Shown: in pieces, positions 25,677 through 33,436 of the stretch
How positions within the stretch are numbered: the stretch's first letter is position 1
Layout of the letters: each line of letters begins with the position of its first letter
Assembly (NCBI GenBank): GCA_009922685.1
Contig: RFVA01000010.1
Span: forward strand, 1-53,339
Source: Gammaproteobacteria bacterium
GTDB taxonomy: Bacteria > Pseudomonadota > Gammaproteobacteria > Methylococcales > Methylococcaceae
DNA: 53,339 nt
Direction: 5' to 3'
The notes under the pieces: generated by a model
The model's input: only the letters and a program-made list of their open reading frames with translations
Database searches by the model: none
What the model was told of the DNA's origin: nothing
Position numbers and translations under genes: made by a program

Positions 25677-26849
25677 TCAGCGCTTGGGATCCCATACCTT
25701 TAGGAAATGGGCAATCCGTTCAAGGCCTTCTTGAATTCTAGGGACAGGAGCGGTGTAACAGAATCTTAAATAGCGCTCTGGATCATGATCACCAAAGTCC
25801 CTCCCGGGGGTCACGGCAACGCCTGCTTCTTCCAAAAGATGATGAGCGAGCCATCCGCTATCAGGCCCCCACTTCGAAACGTCGGCATAAATATAGAAAG
25901 CGCCCTCTGGGTTCGCTGGTAATTGAAATCCAAGCTCTAAAAGTCCATCGCGAAGAACATTCCGGCGCTCCAGAAGCACCTGGCGCCGAGCTTCAAGTTC
26001 AAGGAGGTTTCGAGGATCAAAGGCATGAACCGCCACCAGCTGAGGCAAGGTGGGTGCTGCAATAAAAAGGTTCTGAGCCAATTTTTCGACGGCATCGACA
26101 AAGGCATCAGGAACCACCATCCAACCCAGACGCCAACCCGTCATGCCATAAAACTTCGAAAAACTGTTGATCACGAAGACCTCATCCGAAACAGTGAGGG
26201 CAGAGTCTGAAGGAACGCCATATTCAAGACCATGATAGATCTCATCGGACACCAAGAAACCCTGATGGGCCATCACCTCGCTCACTAAGGCGTGAAGGGC
26301 GCCGGCAGAAAGAACCGTCCCCGTCGGATTCGAAGGGGACGCCAGAATAATGCCTCGGGTGCGTTCGTCAAAAGCATCACGAACGCCCGCAGCCGACAAA
26401 TTGAAACCACTGTCAGGACCAACCGGTATGCGCCTCGGAATACCCTCAAAGAGCCTGATGAAATTGGGATAGCAGGGATAGCCTGGATCTGCGATGAGCA
26501 CGTGGTCAGAGGGGTTCACTAGGACGCCAAGCGCTAGCATCAACGCTCCTGAGGCACCGGGGGTCAGGAATATCCTTCGCGGATCCAGCCTAAGGCCATA
26601 GCGTCGCTGATAGTCCGCTGAAAGAGCCTCCCTAAGCGGCTCAAGACCGGCTGCAGCGGTATAGCGAAGCGGGTTATTCTTTAGTTGCTGATGGGCTGCC
26701 TCGATCATCAACGGCGGCGGCGGAAAATCGGGTTCGCCGATTTCCATGTGAATAATATCAAGGCCTGCTGCCTCTAGCTGACGGGCGCGAGCCAGAATCG
26801 CCATCACCTCAAAAGGCTTTATGCTGACCATTCGATCGGCGATTTTCAT
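25677..26849 (-). CDS. PLP-dependent aminotransferase (class I, aspartate/alanine-type)
   Basis: A cytosolic fold-type I aminotransferase of 390 residues. EIGEPDF, SPSNPTGTV, SDEIYHG (Asp202, Tyr205) and SFSKFYGMTGWR with the PLP-binding Lys232 are all present, along with LRFCYT near the C-terminus, whose Arg binds the substrate carboxylate. Substrate choice (aspartate, alanine, aromatic or other) cannot be fixed by eye. It is the upstream partner of the FKBP gene and is divergent from dksA. Confidence 0.88.
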   Translation of the reverse strand: MKIADRMVSIKPFEVMAILARARQLEAAGLDIIHMEIGEPDFPPPPLMIEAAHQQLKNNPLRYTAAAGLEPLREALSADYQRRYGLRLDPRRIFLTPGASGALMLALGVLVNPSDHVLIADPGYPCYPNFIRLFEGIPRRIPVGPDSGFNLSAAGVRDAFDERTRGIILASPSNPTGTVLSAGALHALVSEVMAHQGFLVSDEIYHGLEYGVPSDSALTVSDEVFVINSFSKFYGMTGWRLGWMVVPDAFVDAVEKLAQNLFIAAPTLPQLVAVHAFDPRNLLELEARRQVLLERRNVLRDGLLELGFQLPANPEGAFYIYADVSKWGPDSGWLAHHLLEEAGVAVTPGRDFGDHDPERYLRFCYTAPVPRIQEGLERIAHFLKVWDPKR

Positions 26850-26981
26850 GAATGGGGTCTATTCAATGTGATGATCATGAGGAAGGCCCCCTCATTTTGG
26901 GCGTCCTGATGGACCATTTCCCTTACAGCAGCTTTCTGCCTATACTTGCAGGATTTATTCGAAAACGGTAAGGAGAGGACC

Positions 26982-27422
26982 ATGTCCAGCAAAACCAAAT
27001 CTGCGACACAACCAACACCCTTCACCTTCGAACCATATCACCTTGGGGAGGGGGAAGAGTACATGAACGAGGCACAAGTCGAACATTTTCGACGAATCCT
27101 CGCGCACTGGAAGAACGAGCTGATGAGCGAGGTCGACCGGACAGTACACCATATGCAGGATGAGGCCGCCAATTTTCCGGACCCGAATGATCGGGCTACC
27201 CAGGAATCGGAGTTCAGCCTCGAATTAAGGACGCGGGATCGCGAGCGGAAACTGATTAAGAAGATTGATGAATCCTTGCAGAACGTAGACCGGGGGGACT
27301 ATGGTTACTGTGAGACCTGCGGCATCGAGATCGGCCTAAGACGGCTTGAAGCGAGGCCGACGGCAACCCAGTGCATCGACTGCAAGACCCTCGACGAACT
27401 ACGCGAACGTCAGGTCGGCTAA
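26982..27422 (+). CDS. dksA: RNA polymerase-binding transcription factor DksA
   Basis: DksA binds the RNA polymerase secondary channel and, with ppGpp, reshapes stress and rRNA transcription. The ATG at 26982 is chosen because AAGGAGAGG lies just upstream; the open frame reaches further back only through a TTG. The product has 146 residues. The coiled-coil tip carries DPNDRATQ with acidic Asp67 and Asp70, and the zinc finger uses Cys110, Cys113, Cys131 and Cys134. A possible -10 box TATACT is at 26941-26946 with a poor -35. It is followed by gluQ, as in many gammaproteobacteria. Confidence 0.95.
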   Translation: MSSKTKSATQPTPFTFEPYHLGEGEEYMNEAQVEHFRRILAHWKNELMSEVDRTVHHMQDEAANFPDPNDRATQESEFSLELRTRDRERKLIKKIDESLQNVDRGDYGYCETCGIEIGLRRLEARPTATQCIDCKTLDELRERQVG

Positions 27423-27468
27423 GGGACTTTGGAATTCCTCTGGGTGCCGGTTGGACCCACCGAATGCC

Positions 27469-28377
27469 ATGGACGCCGTCCGTTACCGCGGACGGTTTGC
27501 GCCCACCCCGAGTGGTCCACTCCATTGGGGGTCCTTGGTCACAGCCCTTGCAAGCTTTCTTGATGCCCGAGCCCACCAAGGCCAGTGGATCCTGCGCATT
27601 GATGATGTGGATCCCTACCGCAGTCGCTCTGGCGCTGCTGATCAAATCCTGTGGTGCCTCGAGGCCTTAGGGCTCTCCTGGGATGGTCCGGTGGTCTATC
27701 AAAGCCTGCAACAAGCGCGTTATCAAGAAGGTCTTGAGACCCTGTCCCAAAGAGGGCTTCTTTATGCCTGCGACTGCCCAAGGCGGGTGGCTCTTCAAGG
27801 ATTGGCGAAGACTCATGCCGTCTACCCCGGAACCTGTCGCCAGAAGAACCTCGGGTTCATCTCAGGCCAACATGCTCTGAGGCTCCGGGTAGAGGGGACG
27901 ATCATCGAGGGGGTCGATCGTCTCAAGGGCCCTTTTCAGGTGAACCCTCAAGAAGCCCTCGGGGATCTCATTCTCTATCGGAGAGATCAAGTTCAAGCCT
28001 ACCACCTTGCAACCGTCCTTGATGACGCCGCGGCAGGCATTACCCATATCGTCCGGGGAGAAGACCTCTTTCCCTCGACGCCCGGCCAGATCTATCTCCA
28101 GCACTTACTTGGGGTTGCAACGCCGCGCTATGCCCATACCCCGCTATTGGTTGACCCGAGCGGGGCAAAACTCAGCAAACGGTCCTTGGCCGAAGCGGCG
28201 GAGATCAAAACACCCAGCCAACGTCTTCGACAGCTTCTTGATTACCTCGCACACCCCTTGCCGGAGGATCTCGCCAATGCCTCGAAAGAAGAGATCCTGG
28301 CATGGGCGATGGATCATTGGTCGATTCAGCGGCTCGAGGGTGTGGGTCCCATTGCCATCGCAAACAGCACGCCATGA
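27469..28377 (+). CDS. gluQ: Glutamyl-Q tRNA(Asp) synthetase
   Basis: GluQ attaches glutamate to the queuosine base of tRNA(Asp) without itself binding the tRNA acceptor arm. The ATG at 27469 puts the class I signature PLHWGS (HIGH-like) at residues 17-22, as usual, and gives 302 residues. KLSKRSL serves as the KMSKS-like motif. The zinc site is recognisable as YACDC...YPGTC (CxC, Tyr, Cys). The anticodon-binding domain of GluRS is missing, as expected. Its TGA overlaps the rnfA ATG, so it heads a transcript with the Rnf genes. Confidence 0.92.
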   Translation: MDAVRYRGRFAPTPSGPLHWGSLVTALASFLDARAHQGQWILRIDDVDPYRSRSGAADQILWCLEALGLSWDGPVVYQSLQQARYQEGLETLSQRGLLYACDCPRRVALQGLAKTHAVYPGTCRQKNLGFISGQHALRLRVEGTIIEGVDRLKGPFQVNPQEALGDLILYRRDQVQAYHLATVLDDAAAGITHIVRGEDLFPSTPGQIYLQHLLGVATPRYAHTPLLVDPSGAKLSKRSLAEAAEIKTPSQRLRQLLDYLAHPLPEDLANASKEEILAWAMDHWSIQRLEGVGPIAIANSTP

Positions 28378-28955
28378 AGCACTATCTACTGATCCTTTTC
28401 GGTAGCGCCTTTGCAAACAATCTGGTGTTGACCCAGTTCCTCGGGCTCTGCCCCTTAATGGGCTCCTCAAAGCGTCAGCAAACGGCCTTCCGCCTGGGAC
28501 TTGCCACCGTCTTCGTTCTGACCCTGACTTCGGTCCTTAGCCATCTGATCGATCAATCCATTCTGGAGCCCTTGGGCGTCGGCTATCTCAGAACGATCGT
28601 CTTTATCGTGGTGATCGCGGCTATCGTCCAATTTACTGAGCAGGTCATTCGGGCCAGAAGTCCAAGACTCTTTGAGGTGCTTGGGATCTACCTGCCGTTG
28701 ATCACGACCAATTGCGCTGTCCTTGGGGTTGCGCTATTGAATGTAAGCCATCAACACAGTTTTGCGGAGTCTTTCGTCTTTGGTTTGGGGGCGTCGTTGG
28801 GGTTTACTCTCGTTCTGGTGCTCTTTGCAGGTCATCGAGAAAAACTCGAGGGGGCAGAGGTTCCGGTGGCTTTTCGAGGATCGGCTATTGGACTCATTAC
28901 CGCAGGCCTAGCAGCCATTGCGTTCATGGGCTTTCAAGGATTCATCAGGACCTAA
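28374..28955 (+). CDS. rnfA: Rnf electron-transport complex subunit RnfA
   Basis: RnfA is one of two homologous integral membrane subunits (with RnfE) of the Rnf/Rsx complex, which couples NADH-ferredoxin electron transfer to Na+ or H+ movement. The ATG at 28374 overlaps the gluQ stop and gives 193 residues, the standard length. [18 protein letters not shown] carries Cys26 and [10 protein letters not shown] carries Cys114, the cysteines that hold a [2Fe-2S] cluster with RnfE. Six membrane helices are expected. It is intact. Confidence 0.94.
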   Translation: MKHYLLILFGSAFANNLVLTQFLGLCPLMGSSKRQQTAFRLGLATVFVLTLTSVLSHLIDQSILEPLGVGYLRTIVFIVVIAAIVQFTEQVIRARSPRLFEVLGIYLPLITTNCAVLGVALLNVSHQHSFAESFVFGLGASLGFTLVLVLFAGHREKLEGAEVPVAFRGSAIGLITAGLAAIAFMGFQGFIRT

Positions 28956-28958
28956 ATC

Positions 28959-29492
28959 ATGACGCTGCTCGCGATTTTGGCGCTGACGCTGTTATTCGGC
29001 TTTTTAGGCTGGCTGCTGGCCATCGCCCAGCGCCATTTTAAGTTCAGCAAGGATCCACTCACAGAGGACATCAACGCCCTATTACCCCAGATTCAATGTG
29101 GCCAATGCGGCTTTCCAGGCTGCAGGCCTTATGCCGAGGCGATCGCTCATGGGGCAGCCGACATCAACCAGTGTCCACCGGGGGGGGCGGAGACCATCAC
29201 CCTACTCGCCGAATTTTTAGGCCGAGAAGCGAAACCCCAAGATCCCCACTACGGTCTTCAGAAACCTCCCTTAGTGGCCGTGATCGATGAACCTCGCTGT
29301 ATTGGGTGCGCCCTTTGCCTGAGCGCCTGTCCGGTGGATGCCATCCTGGGTGCGGCTAAATTCATGCATACCGTCATCGCCAGCGAATGCACCGGTTGCG
29401 AGCTCTGCATTCCAAGCTGTCCCGTAGACTGCATCGACCTCCTCTCGCCTGATACCGCTGCCGCGCCTCTTGATCCTCTCGGAGGCCGATGA
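28959..29492 (+). CDS. rnfB: Rnf complex ferredoxin-like subunit RnfB
   Basis: RnfB carries electrons between soluble ferredoxin and the membrane subunits. The 177-residue protein has an N-terminal membrane helix (about 3-24). An Fe-S domain follows with Cys47, Cys50, Cys55 and Cys72 ([10 protein letters not shown]), then two [4Fe-4S] motifs: [12 protein letters not shown] (114-125) and [12 protein letters not shown] (144-155). All expected cysteines are present. It starts three bases after rnfA and its stop overlaps the rnfC start. Confidence 0.95.
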   Translation: MTLLAILALTLLFGFLGWLLAIAQRHFKFSKDPLTEDINALLPQIQCGQCGFPGCRPYAEAIAHGAADINQCPPGGAETITLLAEFLGREAKPQDPHYGLQKPPLVAVIDEPRCIGCALCLSACPVDAILGAAKFMHTVIASECTGCELCIPSCPVDCIDLLSPDTAAAPLDPLGGR

Positions 29493-31030
29493 TGCGTATT
29501 CCTCCCTTCAGATCCCAAGGCAGCATCCGCCTTGATCGTAAAAAATCGGCAGCAGGCCTTCCGATAGAGCCCTTGGGGCCTTCCACCTTGATGGCTTATA
29601 GCCTTCGCCAGCGGCAGGGCCATATCGCCGTGCCGCGAGTCGCCCCAGGGGACCATGTTTTTCGGGGGACCGTGATTGCCGGTGGCCGCAGCGCTTTGGA
29701 TCCCCCGATCCATGCGAGCACGTCGGGGACGGTCATGGCCTGCCTTGAGGCCCCTTTTGCCCACCCTCAAGGCCGAAGCGCCCTGACCCTTGAGATTGCG
29801 AGCGATGGGCTGGATCAAGCGACCCCTCCCCTTCCTCCCCTCTCCATCAGAGACCTTGACCGGACCGGCCTCATTCGGCGCCTTCATGAAGCCGGTATCG
29901 TGGGTTTGGGGGGCGGCGCCTTTCCAGCGGCCCTCAAAGCCGCTCAAGAGATCCCTCTCCATACACTGATTGTTAATGGCGTCGAATGTGAACCCTATGT
30001 CAGCGGCGATGACCAATTGATGAGGGAGCGCGCTCAAGAAATCCTCGAGGGCGCTGACATGTTTGCCCATGTGCTGGGGATCAAGAACATCTTGGTGGCC
30101 ATCGATGAGCACCTTCTGGACGCCATGACCGCCATCCATGAGGCTCTAAAGGCCTTCCCTCAGGAACGCTTTAAAGTCTCAAAGGTGGAAGGCCGTTACC
30201 CCGGTGGTGGTGAGCGGCAATTGATCGAGCGGTTGATCGGAACACAAGTTCCAAGTGGGGAGATGCCGCAAACGATCGGGGTGATTTGTCAGAACGTCGG
30301 CACCCTTTTGAGTCTCGGCCGCGCCATCACTCAGGGTGAAATCTTGACCTCGCGTGTCCTGACGGTCGGTGGCGAAAGCATCAGGACACCTAAAAATCTC
30401 GAGGTTCGTTTGGGAACACCCATCCAGGATGTGATCCGCTATTGCGGTGGGCTTTTAGCGCCGAATGCCCTTCTTTGGCATGGTGGGCCGATGATGGGAT
30501 TTGAGATCAAGGACAGCCTAAGTCCCGTCACCCCAGGAACCCACGCGATTCTCGCCTTCGAAGCGCCCGCCCCACATCCCCTCCCCGAACCTTGTATCCG
30601 CTGCGGCGCCTGTAACGATGCATGCCCTGCCTATCTTCTCCCAGAAGCCTTATATCGGGCATCTCGCAGCGCTCAACTTGAAACCCTCAGGACACTCCAT
30701 GTCGGTGATTGCATCGAGTGCGGCGCATGTAATGTGGTCTGCCCAAGCCACCTCCCTCTCATCGAGACCTTCCTCTTGGGCAAGGAAAAACTTGGAAGGC
30801 TAAGCGAGGAGCGAGAAAGAGCCCATCACGCCCGACAACGCTATGAGGCGAGAATCAGTCGTCTTGAACGTCAGGAGATGGAACGCGAGAGAGCCCGCCT
30901 TGAAAGGAAAGTCGCTCTCGAAAAAAACAGTACGCCCAAGATCCTTGAGGCGATCGAGAGGGCGCGCCGCAAACAACAAGCCATCAACACCACCCTCCTT
31001 AAAGAGCGCTCCGATGATGATCTCCTCTGA
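29489..31030 (+). CDS. rnfC: Rnf complex subunit RnfC (NADH/FMN-binding)
   Basis: RnfC is the peripheral subunit that oxidises NADH through FMN. The 513-residue protein shows a barrel-sandwich start, [13 protein letters not shown] (Gly-rich FMN/NADH site, around residue 138), [16 protein letters not shown], and two [4Fe-4S] motifs, [12 protein letters not shown] and [12 protein letters not shown]. The C-terminal 80 residues are charged helix, as in other proteobacterial RnfC. Length is on the short side but normal. In the usual order rnfD follows at once; here only 28 bases separate it from rnfG. Confidence 0.94.
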   Translation: MMRIPPFRSQGSIRLDRKKSAAGLPIEPLGPSTLMAYSLRQRQGHIAVPRVAPGDHVFRGTVIAGGRSALDPPIHASTSGTVMACLEAPFAHPQGRSALTLEIASDGLDQATPPLPPLSIRDLDRTGLIRRLHEAGIVGLGGGAFPAALKAAQEIPLHTLIVNGVECEPYVSGDDQLMRERAQEILEGADMFAHVLGIKNILVAIDEHLLDAMTAIHEALKAFPQERFKVSKVEGRYPGGGERQLIERLIGTQVPSGEMPQTIGVICQNVGTLLSLGRAITQGEILTSRVLTVGGESIRTPKNLEVRLGTPIQDVIRYCGGLLAPNALLWHGGPMMGFEIKDSLSPVTPGTHAILAFEAPAPHPLPEPCIRCGACNDACPAYLLPEALYRASRSAQLETLRTLHVGDCIECGACNVVCPSHLPLIETFLLGKEKLGRLSEERERAHHARQRYEARISRLERQEMERERARLERKVALEKNSTPKILEAIERARRKQQAINTTLLKERSDDDLL

Positions 31031-31058
31031 GAGAATCGAGAACACCAGAAGGTCGATC

Positions 31059-31718
31059 ATGAGAGTGACCCAGGACTTTTTGAGGCGCTACCCACCGGCC
31101 CGGCAGCTCGGGGCCTTCGCCTTCATCGCCCTCGGTACCCTGGCCTTGATCGAGGCGCTCACCGTTGAATCCATCGAACGGCACCAGGAAATGGCGACCA
31201 GAGCCAAGCTTCAGGAAGTCCTTGGGGGGATTCTCTTTGATCAGGATCTTCTTGAGCATCCGATCTTGATAGAGGATCAACGCCTCGGAACACCCACGGT
31301 CACTGCCTTTTTTTTGGCTCGGCGCCAGGGAATCGTGGCCGCGACAGCCTTTAGAATTTTAGCGCCGGGGGGCTACAATGGACCGATTGAACTCATGATG
31401 GCCGTTGATCAACACGAAAATCTCGCTGGGGTCAGAGTCCTCAGACACCAGGAAACCCCAGGACTCGGGGATCTCATCGAGGCACGGAAATCGGCCTGGA
31501 TCCTATCCTTCAACGGCAAATCGCTGTCAAACCCATCCTCAAGGGATTGGCGGATACGCCGGGACGGAGGATCCTTTGACCAATTCACCGGAGCCACCAT
31601 CACCCCGCGCGCCGTCTTAGAAGCGGTCCGCAACGGGCTTCTCGTGGTGCATGACCACCGAGCGCGTTTATTCGGGGCTGCCAGCGAAACCCAAGTACCC
31701 GCGGCCATGACTCCATGA
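31059..31718 (+). CDS. rnfG: Rnf complex subunit RnfG (covalent FMN)
   Basis: RnfG is a membrane-anchored periplasmic subunit with FMN bound to a Thr by ApbE. The ATG at 31059 is chosen because AAGG lies six bases upstream and it leaves a proper N-terminal helix (about 16-34). The product has 219 residues. The flavinylation motif is FTGATITP with Thr180. It starts 28 bases after rnfC, where rnfD would normally intervene. Its stop overlaps the rnfE start by four bases. Confidence 0.92.
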   Translation: MRVTQDFLRRYPPARQLGAFAFIALGTLALIEALTVESIERHQEMATRAKLQEVLGGILFDQDLLEHPILIEDQRLGTPTVTAFFLARRQGIVAATAFRILAPGGYNGPIELMMAVDQHENLAGVRVLRHQETPGLGDLIEARKSAWILSFNGKSLSNPSSRDWRIRRDGGSFDQFTGATITPRAVLEAVRNGLLVVHDHRARLFGAASETQVPAAMTP

Positions 31719-32446
31719 AGACTCATTGGCGCTCAGCGGCGAAACTGGCTCATCAAGGGCTTTGGAGCAACAATCCGGCCCTGGTGTCGCTACTAGGCCT
31801 TTGTCCACTGTTGGCGCTTTCGACGTCACTGGTCAATGCGGTCACCCTCGGTCTCGCGACCACTTTTGTCCTCATCACCTCAAATGGCCTCATCTCAAGC
31901 TTGCGTCATCATCTCCTAAAGACGGCCCGCCTACCCCTCTTTATGCTGGTGATGGCCGCCATGGTGACGGCGGTCGATCTGCTGTTGAAAGCCCTGCTTC
32001 CGGAACTCCATGAACACATCGGACTCTTTATTCCACTCATCGTCACCAACTGTCAGATCCTCGCCCGCGCAGAAGCCTTTGCATCGCGGCAACCGATCCC
32101 ACTGGCCCTGATCGATGGCGCTTTCATGGGGCTTGGCTTTACCGGGGTCATGGTCCTTCTTGGAAGCATCCGCGAAATCCTCGGCACAGGCCATCTCCTG
32201 GGTCAGGCCGAGCAATTATTTGGAGACGCAGCCAAAAACTGGTCGGTCACGGTCATCGAGGATTTCGATGGTTTCCTCCTCGCTCTCCTGCCACCGGGGG
32301 CTTTTATGGCTCTTGGCTGCCTGGTCGCACTAAGAAATCTGATCATGGCTCGGGGGACGCCGCAACAGCCTTTCCAACATGTTCTCTTAAAGGATCACTC
32401 AGGCCAAAGACTATCGCCTTCAAAAGGCTCTGGGACGAGTGCTTAA
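31715..32446 (+). CDS. rnfE: Rnf complex subunit RnfE
   Basis: RnfE is the RnfA paralogue in the membrane. The 243-residue protein contains NNPALVSLLGLCPLLA with Cys30 and IVTNCQILAR with Cys113, the counterparts of the RnfA cysteines, so the shared [2Fe-2S] site is complete. Six helices are expected. It overlaps rnfG by four bases and is followed after 27 bases by nth, as in E. coli rsxE-nth. Confidence 0.93.
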   Translation: MKTHWRSAAKLAHQGLWSNNPALVSLLGLCPLLALSTSLVNAVTLGLATTFVLITSNGLISSLRHHLLKTARLPLFMLVMAAMVTAVDLLLKALLPELHEHIGLFIPLIVTNCQILARAEAFASRQPIPLALIDGAFMGLGFTGVMVLLGSIREILGTGHLLGQAEQLFGDAAKNWSVTVIEDFDGFLLALLPPGAFMALGCLVALRNLIMARGTPQQPFQHVLLKDHSGQRLSPSKGSGTSA

Positions 32447-32473
32447 AAGGGAAGTTCAGCAGCGGTTCGAGCC

Positions 32474-33103
32474 ATGAACAAGAATCAACGTCAACAGATT
32501 TTCGAGCGCCTCGCCAAAGCGATACCAGACCCTCAAACGGAGCTCATCTTCGCTTCACCGTTTGAACTTCTGGTGGCTGTCGTCTTATCAGCCCAGGCGA
32601 CCGACAAAAGTGTCAACAAAGCCACAGAGGCCCTCTTTAAAAAGGCCGCCACCCCAGAAGCACTGCTGTCCCTTGGAGAAGAGGGCCTCAAGGGCTATAT
32701 CGGGAGCATTGGCCTCTTTAACAGCAAAGCCAAGCACCTCATCGGACTTGCGAAAGCCCTCATCGAGCAGCATGACAGCAAGGTCCCTTCCTCTCGCGAA
32801 GCCCTAGAAGCCTTGCCTGGCGTCGGGCGTAAAACCGCTAACGTCATTTTGAACACGGCCTTTGGTCACCCCACTATTGCGGTCGACACCCACATCTTCA
32901 GACTCGCGAACCGGATCCGGCTAGCGCCGGGTCAAACGGTCCTCGACGTCGAGAAAGGACTCCTAAAAACGACCCCGAAGGCGTTTTTAAAGGACGCCCA
33001 TCACCTCCTGATTCTCCATGCTAGTACCTGGGATCTATTTCATTCACCTGACCTTCGATGTAGGTCAGCACATCGACCTCGTCAGCCGTTGAAAGCGTAC
33101 TGA
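32474..33103 (+). pseudogene. nth: Endonuclease III, 3'-truncated (Fe-S domain lost)
   Basis: Nth removes oxidised pyrimidines from DNA. Residues 1-182 match the family closely, with the helix-hairpin-helix LPGVGRKTA (Lys120) and AVDTHIF (Asp138), the catalytic pair at the E. coli positions. Homology stops at HHLLILH (residue 182). The E. coli protein continues there with the four-Cys [4Fe-4S] loop (Cys187-203). Here the tail is 27 unrelated residues read antisense through the cytochrome gene, with only one Cys. The frame overlaps that convergent gene by 83 bases. The cluster loop is needed for stable folding and DNA binding in the family, so the gene is probably non-functional or altered. 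Confidence 0.75.
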
Positions 33104-33380
33104 TCTTCGGAGCTCCAAGAGTTCCTCGGAGGGTTCCATGCCGAGCCAAAACCCCAGGAGCCTTCAAGGTTTGTATGTCCCACTCTTCAGCGTCCTTGAT
33201 TGAAGGCGCATTCTTTCGGCCTTGTTCATGGCAACTGGCGCACTGGGCCTTAAAAATCGCCTTCCCATGTAAGAGATCCGGCTGCCTGATCACAACCGGC
33301 TCAGGTGCCGGCGTCGAACAAGCCCCCAAAAAAAAGGAGGCTAAAAACAGCGCCGCACACTTTGCCCTTAGCTGAACCAT
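33021..33380 (-). CDS. Small c-type cytochrome lipoprotein
   Basis: The 119-residue protein has a lipoprotein signal ending in LGAC (Cys21), so it is envelope-bound, and one haem motif CASCH at about residue 52-56. The rest resembles a class I (c5-like) cytochrome. However, no Met follows the haem motif: where the axial Met usually lies the sequence reads TLRGTLGAPKIS. The sixth ligand is therefore unclear (His80 in LARHGT is a candidate). Its stop codon lies exactly where the homology of nth ends. It could pass electrons in the respiratory chain. Confidence 0.75.
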   Translation of the reverse strand: MVQLRAKCAALFLASFFLGACSTPAPEPVVIRQPDLLHGKAIFKAQCASCHEQGRKNAPSIKDAEEWDIQTLKAPGVLARHGTLRGTLGAPKISTLSTADEVDVLTYIEGQVNEIDPRY

Positions 33381-33436
33381 GACATCACCATTCCAATCCT
33401 CTGAATTTCAGTCGTTGAACAAGAAGCGGACGGCCC

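Noticed and set aside
29258-30139. A 293-residue frame on the minus strand
   Set aside because: It is antisense to rnfB and rnfC, which are unambiguous. The long frame reflects codon bias, not a gene.
33140-33340. A second gene opposite the cytochrome on the plus strand
   Set aside because: The only forward frames there are the read-through tail of nth and short antisense frames, with no coding signal.
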